NCBI RefSeq assembly: GCF_000143415.4
Contig: NW_003314269.1
Location: 2,553,429-2,595,175, forward strand
Length of the DNA stretch: 41,747 nucleotides
Direction: 5' to 3'
Source: Selaginella moellendorffii
Taxonomy: Eukaryota; Streptophyta; Lycopodiopsida; Selaginellales; Selaginellaceae
Shown here: positions 30,531-41,747 of the stretch, one piece after another
Position numbering within the stretch: position 1 is the first letter of the stretch
Layout: the number at the start of each line of letters is the position of its first letter
Notes under the pieces: model-generated
What the model saw: only the letters and a program-made list of their open reading frames with translations
Databases searched by the model: none
What the model was told of the DNA's origin: nothing
Position numbers and translations under genes: made by a program

Positions 30531-31604
30531 ATACGAAGCTCTTACTAATGTATCTACAATTATTTTTAGATACTTCCTCATCAATTGAGTAGTATTCTAG
30601 CATTCCTGTCCGGAATGAATTCTTTCAGATAATACTATGTCACTCAAGGAATTTGAAGATTAGAAAGAAAGTACCATGGAATTTTGAAACTCTATTTTGG
30701 CTGTGTTCTAAATTATACATTACAAATCCATGGTCTTTTAGTTGAAAAGGGCTTTTTGATACTTTGCTATAACATGATATAATGTATATTTTGTAACGCA
30801 CTAGAATCTAAGAGGATTGAATTTCAAATTTTTCTCTAAACCTTTAGATTTGAAGGTGTTTGTTTTACCAATAGTGGATGACTTTGAGGTCTTGATTTTG
30901 TGTAAACACCTATGCAGCCAAGTAGTTTCTAGTGAGAAACTCTTCCTGTCTCTTTCTATGACTAGAATCTTTTTATATAAAAAAAATGGTGTAGGGTCCT
31001 ACAAGAGAATTGGAGCAAATTGTAAACTTTTTTTGCAAAGCTTTTTCTTCTATATCCTTAGTTGAAGTCAAGATGGCACTATTGTATGAAGTGAGGAAAA
31101 TTGAAAAAGGTAGACATTGAGAAGAGGAGACATATGTTGAATAATAAACTTTGTCAACTAACTAACATTTGCTTAGCAATTTCTAGTTCTTAAATAAAGT
31201 TATAACATGTCCAATGTTTTATATTTGAGTAATTTTTCTATTAGTGAGTGCATGGAATATGGAAATGGAATACAGAAATGTGCATATCAATTAGCTTAAA
31301 CTATCACTCGCTCTTTATATACAGAAGCAATTGGTTTGGATTGAAACCAATCTGACATTTATTAAAATCCCACTATGCTAATATTAATATATGGCATTAT
31401 AATTGTATGCTTGGACCTTTTATAGTGGATGGGTTAGGATCTAGAGGAACATTAGGAGGAGGTATCAATGGATTTGTAGGTGGTGTCAATTGTTCATGCC
31501 TTTGTACAAAGCATTTCAGCCATTACACATGTATAATTTCTAGAGGATTTGTTTGTTGGATATCATGCCAAACCTCATAAATTTGTGGTCTAATTTACCA
31601 TAAC

Positions 31605-32199
31605 TATAAGCTCCTCGATTTGGACTTCCTAAAAGGTCACCCAACCTAATATTATTCAAACCCAAGGAGACTTAATCCCAAGTATCCCAAGGCCCTTAAT
31701 TGATTAAAAAATGGGGTGCACCCTTATTCATGGGCTCTTTTATTTTATATTTAAACCTCTATGGATCATCTCTTGAGTTTTTTTTTTTAGTTGTTTATAA
31801 TCCATCACACTTTCTTGCAAGTTCACACCCTTGTGAATGAAAGTTGAGAACTGCAACTTTCCCAAGAGCCATGCTCTCTTGACACCCTACCCCTTGAGTC
31901 GAGCCTAGCTAGAGCAAAACAAACCTACCAAATATCAATTAACATGTGGTGCAATTCCCTTAAGTCAACCAATAAAGTCAAACTTAAAACCCCTCTAATA
32001 CCAAATATAAACTCCTTGATTTAGACTTCTTGAGATTTCACCAACCCAATACTATTCAAACCCAAAGACACTTAACCTCAAGTATCCCAAAACTTTTAAT
32101 CAATTGAACAAAAGGGTACACCTTTGTTCATGGGCTTTTTCCCTCTATATTTGAACCCTTATGGATCATATTTTGAATTGTTCCTTTTGGTTGCTTACA
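31605..32199 (-). mobile_element. TRIM-like miniature LTR retroelement
   Basis: Two direct repeats of about 195 bp, 31605-31799 and 32005-32199, share long stretches (GACTTCTT..., CCCAA.ACTATTCAAACCCAA..., TATGGATCAT). They flank about 205 bp without coding capacity. On the minus strand the internal part begins with TTTGGTATTAGAGG, close to the plant initiator-Met tRNA primer site TGGTATCAGAGC, and ends purine-rich (GAAAGTGTGATGGA). The ends fit TGTAAGC...GCTTACA, with G-to-A changes in the older parts. Flanking ATAAC and GTAGC could be one 5-bp target duplication after two transitions. Size and layout match TRIM elements, which move only with help from larger elements. Confidence 0.65.
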
Positions 32200-32204
32200 G
32201 TAGC

Positions 32205-32549
32205 ACCCGATACGGTCCCTTCTATTAAACAATAAGCCCTTTAGATAAACCATGTACCATAAGATTGGGAAAACAAATTAACACTAAGTTATCCATTTTG
32301 TATTCTGCAGGTGGATGATGATGGGAGTTGTAGCATTATTGCTGTCCCACTTGTACATAGCCTAGGTTTTTGGCAAACTCTGCTTAGATAAGTGGAAGAA
32401 TGTTTATCAAATACTAATCCTAAGACATAGCATTAACAGCTTTTGGCAATCATGAAGGTAAACTCAACTCTATTAATAGTATTGGATCATAACTATATAG
32501 GAGTTCATATGGTGAAGCACTAATAAAACTTTACACTCTTATGACATAC
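32205..32549. other. Spacer between the TRIM-like element and an LTR copy
   Basis: AT-rich, no gene recognised; probably eroded transposon internal sequence. Confidence 0.35.
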
Positions 32550-33060
32550 TGTAAGCGACTAAATTTTCCATTTTATTTTAGTCACTTAACCACACATTTG
32601 ACTACTTGGAGGAGTCTCACTCACCACCTCCATAAGTCTTATTCTTGACTTAGGGATATACTAGTCTTATGAATGGCATCTATACCACTCAACCTTTGCA
32701 CTTGGTCTAAGTGCTTCACGTGTCCAATCCCACTATAGACACCCAAAGATACCATTGACATATCAACTTGTTATACTAAGATTATATCCATTCACTTTTG
32801 TCTCATTGGTAATCCAAGACCACCCATACTATAGACCCATCTCCCAAAGATTATGCCATCTATCCATAAGTAGTCATCCCTTGACCACACTTTAACACCC
32901 TTATGATGCCTAGAAACATGAGGAACACCCTTCTCCAATATCCTTCCATTGGTCCCTACTAAATCCCACTTCGTCCTCAGTAGTGTTCACCAACCCTGCC
33001 ACTGAGTAGGGCCCATAGGCCCTACCACCAAGTCCCATTGACCTCTAGGACTTCCTCACC
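32550..33060. repeat. Truncated, AT-shifted copy of the 1.36-kb LTR (copy A)
   Basis: It begins TGTAAGCGACTAAATTTTCC and follows the solo LTR at 33396 for about 500 bp (GTCACTTAACCACAC, CACTCAACCTTTGCACTTGG). Many positions that are C or G there are T or A here. The match fades after about 33060; 33060-33395 is unexplained sequence. Confidence 0.7.
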
Positions 33061-33390
33061 ACGTGACTATGCCCTTGATCACTATACAAAAAGTCCACTC
33101 TTCTTTCTTTCCACAGTCTGGGACTTTGGGATGACATTTCTAAACACTATGGCCTTACGTGAGCCTCATGGGTACTCTCCCCACCTTCTACCTTTAGGTG
33201 CCCTAGCCATATGGCTATAGCAAGGTTTTGATGAGCCACACTAGATATCCAAGTACGTAGTGCCACCCACACTTGGATTGGGACCATTGACCATTCAATT
33301 TCCTGGGGGAGCTAAAGATGGTTCTTGAACACTTCACCAAATTACCCCACTTGTCTATTTGCATTGACTTTAGCCTTGGACTCCTCAATG

Positions 33391-34762
33391 ATTATTGTAA
33401 GCGACTAATTTTTCCATTCTACTTTAGTCACTTAACCACACCTCCGACCACTTGGAGGAGTCTCATTCACAACCTCCATAAGTCCCAGTTACGACTTAGG
33501 GCTTGCTAGCCCCAAGAATGGCATCCATGCCACTCAACCTTTGCACTTGGTCCAAGTGCTCTACGTGTCCGATCTCATGACTGACACCCTAAAGTACCAC
33601 CGACCTCTCAACCCGTTACGCTAAGGCCATGCCCATTTACCTTGGTCATGCTGGTGGTCCAACACCACCTGCATTGCAATCCCGTCTCTCAAAGACTAAG
33701 CCATCCGTCCATGAGTGATCATCCCAGATCCACTCCTTAGCATTCTTAGGATGCCCACCGACATGGGGAATAGCCTTCCCCAGTATCTCTTTTCCAGTCC
33801 CCACCAAATCCCTTTCTATCCATGGCCGTGTTTGCCAACACTACCATTGGGTCAAGGCCTGTAGCCTAGTGGTCAGCTCATCACCCAACACCTGAGTACA
33901 GCCTTCTTGGGCCAAACTGGCCTTTCCTGGCTAAACTGGCTCCATTGCAGTCCTCCCCCTCACTATACTTTTGGAGCTCACCAAACCCCCCAGGGTCGGG
34001 GAGACAAACGCTTTGGGCTTTCACCCTCTCAGACTCGAACTCAGACTTGGACTCGGACTCGGACTCGGACTCGGACTCAGGCTTGGGCTCGGTCTTGGCC
34101 TCGGCCTTAGTCTCAGTCTCGGTCCCGGTCGCAGTCTCGGTCCTGGTCCCGGTCTCGATCTCGACTTTGGACTCCATCTTGGGTCTTTCTCAGACTCCAT
34201 CTCGGGTCCATCTCGGACTCTATCTCGGACTCCATCTCAAGTCCATCTCGGATCCATCTCGAACTCCATGTCGGGTCCATGTCGGGTCCATGTTGGGTCC
34301 ATGTTGGGTCCATCTCGGGTCCATCTCAGACTCCATCTCAGGTCCATCTTGAACTCCATCTTGGACTCCATCTCAGACTCCATCTCGGGTCCATTTCGGG
34401 TCCATCTCAGATGCATCTCGGACTCCATCTCGGGTCCATCTCGGGTCCATCTCGGGTCCATCTCGGACTCCATCTCGAACTCCATCTCGAGTCTATCTTG
34501 GGTCCATCTTGGTTCCATCTTAGACACTTCCATGTGTCATGTGTTGGTCCTCTTGTGTCCCTTTTCTAGAGACTCACTTATTGCTTGCTCCGTGCTTGTT
34601 CCTTGAGCACTTTGTTAGGAGTTCCACTCCTGCTCTTGATCTTTTAAGTCGGAGCTTTTAGTCCAAACGTGTTACGTTTGTTTGGTTTTCGCTTTGGCCA
34701 CTACCACATGGCACCCTTCCGGCTCCACTTTGGGGCTTAGGGATTTTGTGTCTCACAATTAT
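33391..34762. mobile_element. Solo LTR with 5-bp target duplication
   Basis: A 1,362-bp unit (33396-34757) starts TGTAAGCGACTAA and ends TGTGTCTCACA, that is, TG...CA. It is flanked on both sides by ATTAT (33391-33395 and 34758-34762), as expected from one LTR-retrotransposon insertion followed by recombination between its LTRs. Judged by the primer site beside copy C, the original element reads on the minus strand. The unit contains a GGACTC-derived minisatellite. Relatives at about 32550, 35870, 37080, 38158 and 39970 share its ends or middle. Confidence 0.8.
34021..34525. repeat. GGACTC hexamer and derived minisatellite inside the LTR
   Basis: About five perfect GGACTC units lie at 34048-34080, followed by degenerate hexamers (GGTCTT, GGCCTC, GGTCCC). 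From about 34165 to 34525, 12- to 15-bp units of the kind TCCATCTCGGG/TCCATCTCGGAC repeat many times. All frames stay open and read as dipeptide or short-repeat peptides, so the long frames here are not genes. Short versions recur in the other LTR copies. Confidence 0.85.
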
Positions 34763-34799
34763 ATCATCACCCACTATGTGGGTATAACCTTCCTTGGTC

Positions 34800-35510
34800 A
34801 CACTATGTCGCGAATGTGACTTCGGGTATCGAAAGTTACCTGTCGGCAAGTCCTTACGGACACTCTTACCTTACTGCCACGATAGCAGGAGGTTAGTGTT
34901 GCTAGACCCTTTATCAGCCCCTCTTGTTCAAGTGTTAGTAAACTGGACTTTGCATCTGTACTTGGCCGGATGAGCATAAAGACGGAATTCCTAAGTGTCT
35001 ATTTAGCCAAGCATACTTGGCCTGGCTTTTTAGTTCTCTTTTGCTCTGTCTTGCACTGGCTTGATAAGAACCCTTGCGTATTGAGACTAATCCCTCAATA
35101 TCGCTAGATGATAGCTTATCGTGTCTGCCAAACACCCTCGCTATCATGCCCTTTGTGTTAGTCTCATTTCGGTCCCAAATACTATTTATGGAAAGTGTCC
35201 AGATTCGCTCATTTGGCATATCTATGGAATGTAGAGATCGGCCTGAACACAATGGTGTTCGTCTCGTGTCCAAATTCACAATCTAGCACCATTCCATATT
35301 TAGTAAGTTTCGAGCTTGTCCCAGTAGTATAGGGATAGTAGTAGGGATAGTGGGTAGGTCGGGCATGGCCGACCAACCTGAGGCATAGTTTAGCTCCCGC
35401 TTGCGTGCCTGTCTTTGTTCTGCATTCGGCTTGGGTCTAAGCCCAAGCTCCACACAATGCTAGTTGGTGGAGTACCCATATCCTCATGTTAGGCCACTGG
35501 TATGCCGAAA
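34800..35510 (+). repeat. Inverted repeat, left arm
   Basis: Its complement matches 36285-37062 in order. Examples: TTAGTAAGTTTC with CACCATTCCATATTTAG, ATAAGACGGAATTCCTAA-like blocks, CCTCGCTATCATGCC, and CGGGTATCGAAAG. The right arm is more AT-rich and has gained and lost short pieces. Confidence 0.72.
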
Positions 35511-36284
35511 TAGCGCCAGACTCCGTTTGGCTCCGTTTTGCGTGCTAGTCCTAGCATTAGGATGTTGGTTGCTCTAGGATTGTTCCAAGTCGCTCCGGGC
35601 TCCTGTCCCTTCGCTCCTTGGGCTATATGCTCGAGAGTTGCTCCGTGGTCTGGTTCCATCGCTCCTTGGCTCCATGCTTGGGAGTTTGGCACCGTTCCTT
35701 CGTTCAGTGGCCCAAGGCCCTGAACCTCGGGTTCTGCACCATTGTTCTTTGGACACGTGGCATATGACACATGGCATGTGTCACGTGGCATAAAGAGGGT
35801 TTAGGTTCTGCTTCGTGGTGTTATCCTATGGTAAATCACCATAGGATGAAGGGTCAAAACCACGTGCACTACACACTAGCCGTTCTTAGCCAAATTGATT
35901 CCACTAGAGTCCTCCCCTTATTATCCTTTTGGAGCTCACCAAACCCCCCAGGGTCTGGGAGATGATCACTTTGGGCTTTCACCCTTGGACTCGGACTCAG
36001 TCTTAGTCTCAGTCTCGGTCTTAAATTCGGACTCATTCTTGGCCTTAGGCTCGGTTTGGTATGGGTCTTAATATCAATCTTGGACCCAGTATTGGTTTCC
36101 ATCTCAGACTCAACTTTGGGCTCCATTTCGGACTCCATCTCTATAGCGCACTTGAATTTGGAGCCGAACTCCAAACCCGTTGTGTTATGAAATGAGGGTT
36201 CAGTACACTCACAATCCCACAACCACTAGCTCCCCATATTTAGCACCTACATGCTAAATGGTGTTAAACAGTGTTTAGCATGAT
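35511..36284. repeat. Loop of the inverted repeat, with an LTR fragment
   Basis: It contains a piece of the same LTR family at about 35870-36130 (GGAGCTCACCAAACCCCCCA as at 33972, followed by the GGACTC-type repeats). The rest is unassigned and without a credible gene. Confidence 0.6.
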
Positions 36285-37062
36285 TTTGGCATACCGGTGG
36301 CCTAACGCGAGGAGGAGGGTACCCCACCGACTAGAGCAGTGTGGAGTTTGGGCTTAGACCCAAGCTGGATACAGAAGAAGGGGCGACACAACCCAGTGAG
36401 AGCCAAACTAATGTCTCATGTGGTCAAACTTGCATTCCAACCACTATCCCTACTATACATTTAAAACCCCCATAACCCCCGTACCGTTGAGGACACACGC
36501 TTTGGGCTTTCACCCTTAGCCTCCCTTAGTATCAGGAGTTAGTCTCTAAGACAAGTGTGAAACTTACTAAATATGGAATGGTGCTAGATCGCAAATCCGA
36601 ATGCAGGAACAACACCATAGGGCTTAGAACACTCTATATTCTGTAGATATGCCTCTTGGACAGATTTAAACATTTACCATAAATAGCATATGGATTCGGA
36701 ACGGAATCAACATATAAGACATAATAGTGAGGGTGTTTGGTGGACATGGTAAGTTACCATGTAACAATATTGAGGGACTAATATTAATATCTTGGGGGTT
36801 CCCAACACTAGCAAGTGCAAGTTAACAAGTGAGTTTCTCTAATCAAGTCAAGTATATTTGACTAATAGCATTTAGGAATTCCATCCTTATGCTCATCTGG
36901 TCAAGTGCACACGCAATGACCAGTTTCTCAACTAGCTTGAGTGGAGACTATAAAAAGAACCAACAATACCAACCTCCTACCGTCATGGCAGTAAAGAAAG
37001 AGTGTCCATAAGGACTACCCAACAAATATCTTTCGATATTCGAAGTCATATTTGTGACAATC
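36285..37062 (-). repeat. Inverted repeat, right arm
   Basis: Partner of the left arm. GGCATACCGGTGGCCTAAC, TTGGGCTTAGACCCAAGCTG, CTTACTAAATATGGAATGGT, GAGGGTGTTTGGTGGACA and TTTCGATATTCGAAGTCA match its complement in the same order. Confidence 0.72.
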
Positions 37063-37079
37063 TCATACTCCTTTTAAAC

Positions 37080-37459
37080 TCTAATTGGACTTTATCTCGG
37101 ACTCCTTCTTGGACTCCATTTTGCATTTATCTTAAACTCCTTCTCAAACTCCATCTCAGACTCTAACTTAGAGTCCATCTCGAACTCTTTCTCAGACTCC
37201 ATCTTGAGTCCATTTTGGGTCCATCTCAGACTTGGTTTTGACATATCCATGTTATATATTGGTCCTCTTGTGTTCCTTTTCTAGAAGTTCACTTATTGAT
37301 CATTTCGTGCTCGTTCCTCGAGCACTTCATTGGGAATTCCACTTCTTCTCTCGACTTTTCAAGTTAGAGATTTTAGTCTAAATGTATTATGCTTATTTAG
37401 CTTCTACTATATAGCACCCTTTTGGCTCCACTTTGGGGCTTAGGGATTTGTGTCTCACA
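37080..37459. repeat. Truncated LTR copy (copy D)
   Basis: Corresponds to the last ~380 bp of the solo LTR, from the GGACTCC-type repeats to GGATTTGTGTCTCACA. It directly adjoins the inverted-repeat arm, as the solo LTR does on the other side. Confidence 0.7.
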
Positions 37460-37825
37460 AATCCACCACCCATAGATGAAGTTCAATGTCCTCATTGAGT
37501 GATAAACAATTTCATAAAGTAGCTCTATCATGGATTACTATTTTCTTTAGCACCAAGTTAATATTTGACATTAGAGCCTTACCATGCCTTTCCCATCCTC
37601 TAAGGAACATAGTCTCTCTAACTTAAAGTCTCATTAGACCACATATGATGGTTCTCTCCCTTTGTTTGTTTAGTTTTCACTAAACCCATTAAAGACACCT
37701 TCTCTATCTCAATCTTACTATTTATTCTGGAGTAATCTTAGCCTCCATCAACATAATCATCATACTTTGGAATTATAATATTTATTTTTCAAATAAATTT
37801 CCTTACATTGCATATATCCACTTAG
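37460..37825. other. Unassigned AT-rich spacer
   Basis: No gene, LTR end or tandem repeat is recognised here. Confidence 0.4.
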
Positions 37826-38157
37826 AGTTTTTGCTCTCTTCACCCTACCCCTCAGGTTGAGCCCAGCGGGAGCAAATTGGACTTGTTAGATGTCAATCAA
37901 CATATGTGGTGCCATTCTTCTAGCCAATCAATAGAGTCGGATCCAAGACTGCTCCGATACCGAATGTAAGCTCCTAAGTTTGGACTTCCCAGAGGTCACC
38001 CAACCCAATACTATTCAAACCCAAAGACGCTTAACCCCAAATATCCCAAAACCCTTAATCAATTGGAAAAATGGGTGCACTCTTGTAAATGGGCCCTTTC
38101 CCTTTATATTTGAACCCTATGGATCGTATTTTGAGTCATTCCCTTTGGTTGCTTACA
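37826..38157 (-). mobile_element. Partial TRIM-like element
   Basis: The terminal repeat at 37965-38157 (TGTAAGCTCC...GGTTGCTTACA) and the adjoining ~140 bp match the internal sequence of the element at 31605-32199. The primer-site-like GCTCCGATACCGAA lies beside it. The other terminal repeat is missing. This copy keeps the intact TGTAAGC/GCTTACA ends, so it is younger than the first. Confidence 0.65.
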
Positions 38158-40332
38158 CTTGGACTCCATCTCAGACTCCATCTCAGGTCCATCTCGAATT
38201 CTGTTTCGGGTCTATCTCGGACTTCGTTTTGGGTCCATCTTGACACTTCCACATGTCATGTGTTGGTCTTCTTATGTCCCTTTTCTAGAGACTCACTTAT
38301 TGCTTGCTTTATGCTCGTTCCTCGAGCACTTTATTGGGAGTTCCACTCTTGCTTTCAATTTTTCAAATCAAAACTTTTAGTCCAAACGTGTTACTCTTGT
38401 TTAGCTTTCGCTTTAGCCACTACCATATGACACCCTTTCAGCTCTACTTTTGGGGCTTTAGGATTTGTGTCTCACAATTTGGTTATGCCCCTCAATTTTT
38501 ATAGTTCAATTTTATCCCTTTACTACTCGCTTTTTGGCCTTACACCTTCCCTTGCCTTAGTAAGTATTATTAGGGATGAATCTACTCAATAACTTAAGGA
38601 GTGGTTCTTAAATCTGGATATGCTCACTGTGTAATCCCATACATTGGGATTAACGTCATTATGTATGGGCCTCTTTATACCTATTGCTAACCATGCCAAA
38701 ATCCCTTTTTGGTTTTATCTAATTCAGATAGACAAACTTCTTCCGTCTCCGCAACTTTGGATGTTAGATAACACATTTTATCCATTATTTGTTAGGGACT
38801 TAGTCCCTTGGGCCTTATCTAATTCCTTTATAATTCCAAATACCACTCATTTATATTTTAGAGTGTTTTGGTATCTCAATGATGACCTTTTTTGACAATG
38901 AACATTTTTCTTTATGACATTGACTTACTATATCTCAACATAAGCAATTTATCCCCCTGAAAGGTACATTTAACCTCCTTACCTCAATAAAAAGTCTTGG
39001 GTAGTTAGCTTTTACCAATCCAATTAATTATTTTGTACATTTTGCTTAGTTTATTCATAGTTGTCAAAGTCTTACAACTCAGTGCTAGTGCTTCCACACC
39101 TCAATCATTATTTGGGTTACCACACTCTAATTGCATGCCTTCCAACTTAAGATATGCCATTTTCATTTCTATTGGAATTTCTTTGGTAAGGGGTTCTCAT
39201 AAACCCACTAACTTAATCTCAAGGTAGGCATATTTGGTGTTTCCACACCATCAGCTCTACAAGTTTACCCTTATGATACTTCCCACTAGTGTTTAGGTAT
39301 TTGCCAAGACCAAAGTAGCCATTTGTCATGCCAATTATCAGTTACCACTGCACTTTAGTGTTCATATACCTTTACCATAACTTTAGTATGGCACATTCTG
39401 TCATCAAAGAGATACCCACTATTCTCATACTTAGATTTTATAATCCTCCTTGTCCTTTGTAGGATATAACACACCTTAGTCCAAATGCTTTTATTAGTTC
39501 TTTAGGACCATTTTTTGATTCCACTCGAATCATCTAGTTTTTTGGACTTTGATAATTCAATGACTCATAAGGTTTTATCCTCCTGGCTAATTTTGAGGTG
39601 TTAGTTCACTAGAATATATCTTTTTGTATTCATGTCCTACTCACAAGAACTATCTTTGCAAGTGTTACTCCAAGACTTGATTATTTTTCATTCCTTGTGG
39701 GTTATCTTTACCCCTTAGGATTATTCGTCCATATGATGAGAATACCGATTCATCTTCTAAGTACAACCTTAACTCTTTGGGTTTATTCCACCATTTATAA
39801 AAGGTAACCCCAGCTACCATTTCAAGGACTTATGTCCTCATCCATATTTGACCTCCCACAGTTATTAATTATAGTTTTAAATTCATGGGCATCAACCTCA
39901 ATTATATAAGGAGGTGATATATTTGACCACTAATAAGAGTTGGACTAAGGAATAACTTCAATACCAAATTGTAAGTGATTAATTTTTTCATTCTACTTTA
40001 GTCACTTAACCACAACTTCAACCACTTGGGGGAGTCTTACTCACAACCTTAGATTCCAATTTGGACCCTATCTTGGACTTTATTTTGGGTCCATCTTGAC
40101 ACTTCCATGTGTCATGTATTGGTCCTCTTGTGTCCCTTTTTTAAAGACTCACTTATTGATCGCTTTGTGCTCGTTCCTCGAGCACTTCATTGGGAGTTTC
40201 ACTCCCACTCTTGACTTTTCAAATTAAAAATTTTAATCCAAACATGTTACTGTTATTTGGCTTCTGCTCTAGCCACTACCACGTGGCACCCTTTCAGCTC
40301 CACTTTTGGGGCTCTGGGATTTATGTCTCACA
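38158..40332 (-). mobile_element. Eroded LTR element: two truncated LTRs and internal region
   Basis: LTR pieces of the 1.36-kb family lie at 38158-38476 and 39970-40332, in the same orientation. Between them are about 1.5 kb of AT-rich DNA. On the minus strand the piece at 40332-39970 is followed by TTTGGTATTGAAG, like a Met-tRNA primer site. The purine block TTGAGGGGCATAACC lies just before the other LTR. Both LTRs have lost internal parts. The internal region has stops in all frames I read and no named retroviral-type domain, so the element is dead or was non-autonomous. No matching target duplication was found. Confidence 0.5.
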
Positions 40333-41747
40333 TAATGAAGCCCTAGAGAAGTTCCAGACCAAAAAGTCTTTGAGTTGCTCATTACTTCCCAACACTTTAC
40401 CACAATTTCACATGTATGTGAAAAATGTAACATTGTTACCTCTTGCAGCAATCAAATTGAGATTCAAAGAGGGCGAGAAGACACTTGGGCCACAAAAGCT
40501 AGATTGCATCATTGGTGCACTCCCTCACTAGCCCTACCTATGGTGTTGCTGATGCACCACAAGCAGAGCAGCCATGGAACTCTAGAATTGCATGGTGTAA
40601 CACTTATCACCACACCCTCTTCCCTTCCCAGCCATATGTGCATGCCACCCATTAGCCACCATAACATTGAGCTAATATTCCTAAAAATGATGGCTATTGA
40701 CCTTGGCCTAGACTGGGATGGCCTTTTATTTTTGAGAACTATAGCTTTTGAGGCTGCAGGAGGTTGGTTGTTTTTATATATATACATTATTAAGTTTCAC
40801 ATTAGAGCAACTTGCCATGGTTTTTCTTCAGTTGTGGATCTCAGCTCATGCACTAGTTCATTGATGCTGCTTGGGAATGTCAGGAAATCTTCCTAAAGAA
40901 AATACCACCAATACAGAAATTGAAATTGCAATCATACAATTTCCCTTAGCGGAGATTCTTAGAATATTTAAGTACACTCTAGAATAATCCTCAAACTATT
41001 ATATTAAATCATTTAAATAGATATAAGCTCATTGTGTAACAAATAACAAGGTTAATATTATTCTGTATATACTTCATGAACAGCATGTATGTATAGTATT
41101 AAATTAAGTAGTATTTTACTTTTTCCTGATATTTTGAAATTGGTTTTAATGGTTATAATAAATAATATAGAGAACTGGAAAAATGATATTTTCAAACTAT
41201 TTTTATTTTTATGGTGTAATAATTTTTTTTAACATTAAACATAAGAAAGTAAATACAATTTTTATTATATAGTCCTTGCTAGAGAAATAATTATGTAAAC
41301 TTTAATTATATATACTTTTAAAACTTTTTCTAAAACAAATCCTATAACATCTTTTAGATTATTTATATATTATTAAACTTTATTTTTAATAAATAAATAA
41401 ATATTTACATTTGTTACAAGTTCTACAATTGGAAGCTCACTGTTATTAATATTATATCTGATAAATTTAATACTCCATTCTAGATTTATAACTATTTTAT
41501 TTTATTAGAAACAAAAAAAAGTCCAGATGTACAACAATACTATTACTAACATAGCAGGATTTTGGCAGTTGTTATATTGAATTCAATCCAAACCACTCAT
41601 TCTTTTATATCAGAAAAGGTTTTAAGCTATTACAAATATGAGTATTCATAGTTAATAGAGAAGGAATAGATATATTATTTTTAAATTTATTAAATCTAAT
41701 TTAATATCCCCATATAAAAGAAATAACTCATTAATTAGAATATAAGT
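40333..41747. other. AT-rich DNA to the window end
   Basis: A mixed segment at 40490-40900 has an open 173-codon frame of unconvincing composition. After 40900 the sequence is strongly AT-rich with no feature. Confidence 0.45.

Larger units (their letters stand above)
30060..31604. other. AT-rich intergenic DNA with degenerate repeats
   Basis: No gene is seen. It holds a gypsy integrase scrap (30378-30460) and a ~29-bp repeat in three copies (see separate entries). The frame at 30817-31065 is AT-rich and without recognisable domain. Confidence 0.5.

Noticed and set aside
33881-34606. Long overlapping open frames on both strands in the hexamer region
   Set aside because: They encode dipeptide or short-period repeats and come from the minisatellite, whose unit lengths are multiples of three and lack stops. 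They are not genes.
38158-39969. Coding gag or pol genes in the internal part of the minus-strand LTR element
   Set aside because: Short frames broken by many stops, and no protease, reverse transcriptase or integrase motif could be read.
1-41747. CRISPR arrays, bacterial operons or riboswitches
   Set aside because: The window is eukaryotic (spliced genes, LTR elements). No regularly spaced repeat-spacer array exists, and the repeats found are transposon or minisatellite derived.

Overview
The window looks like nuclear DNA of a land plant, most likely a lycophyte of the Selaginella type. This rests on plant families (SYP1 syntaxin, 3xHMG-box protein, LHT transporter, PLS-type PPR protein, Nudix 9-like hydrolase), GC-rich exons, and many GT-AG introns of only about 50-60 bp. 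The species is an inference; no rRNA or tRNA gene was recognised.

Left part, 1-30,060, gene-dense. From left to right: an intronless Qa-SNARE of the SYP1/KNOLLE type; a 12-exon 3xHMG-box chromatin protein; two tandem minus-strand saccharopine-dehydrogenase-like genes; a decayed and then an intact copy of an intronless gene fusing a ubiquitin-conjugating (E2) domain to an F-box-like segment; an LHT-type amino acid transporter; a convergent PPR gene; a cluster of three bulb-lectin-domain genes (one inverted and broken, one frameshifted, one intact) with a CDC48/p97 gene fossil between the last two; an F-box/LRR protein with an acidic tail; a small, probably plastid, protein; a duplicated block [small secreted protein + Nudix hydrolase] in which each copy has lost the opposite gene; then APC15 and DNA polymerase iota, 26 nt apart on the same strand. 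Several genes touch the ubiquitin/cell-cycle and DNA-damage areas (E2-F-box, F-box/LRR, APC15, Pol iota with a UBZ finger), but nothing shows that they form one pathway.

Right part, 30,060-41,747, gene-poor and repeat-rich. It holds a Ty3/gypsy integrase fossil, a TRIM-like miniature retroelement with two ~195-bp terminal repeats, a 1,362-bp solo LTR with an exact 5-bp target duplication and an internal hexamer-derived minisatellite, several truncated relatives of that LTR, a large inverted repeat, and an eroded LTR element on the minus strand. Open reading frames here come from low-complexity repeats and are not called as genes.

The most noteworthy items are the E2-F-box fusion with its neighbouring pseudogene, a Pol iota orthologue in a plant with a UBZ zinc finger, the APC15/Pol iota near-overlap, and the reciprocal gene loss in the duplicated secreted-protein/Nudix block. 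Intron-exon models were built by eye from splice signals, reading phase and remembered family conservation; no alignment or search was run.
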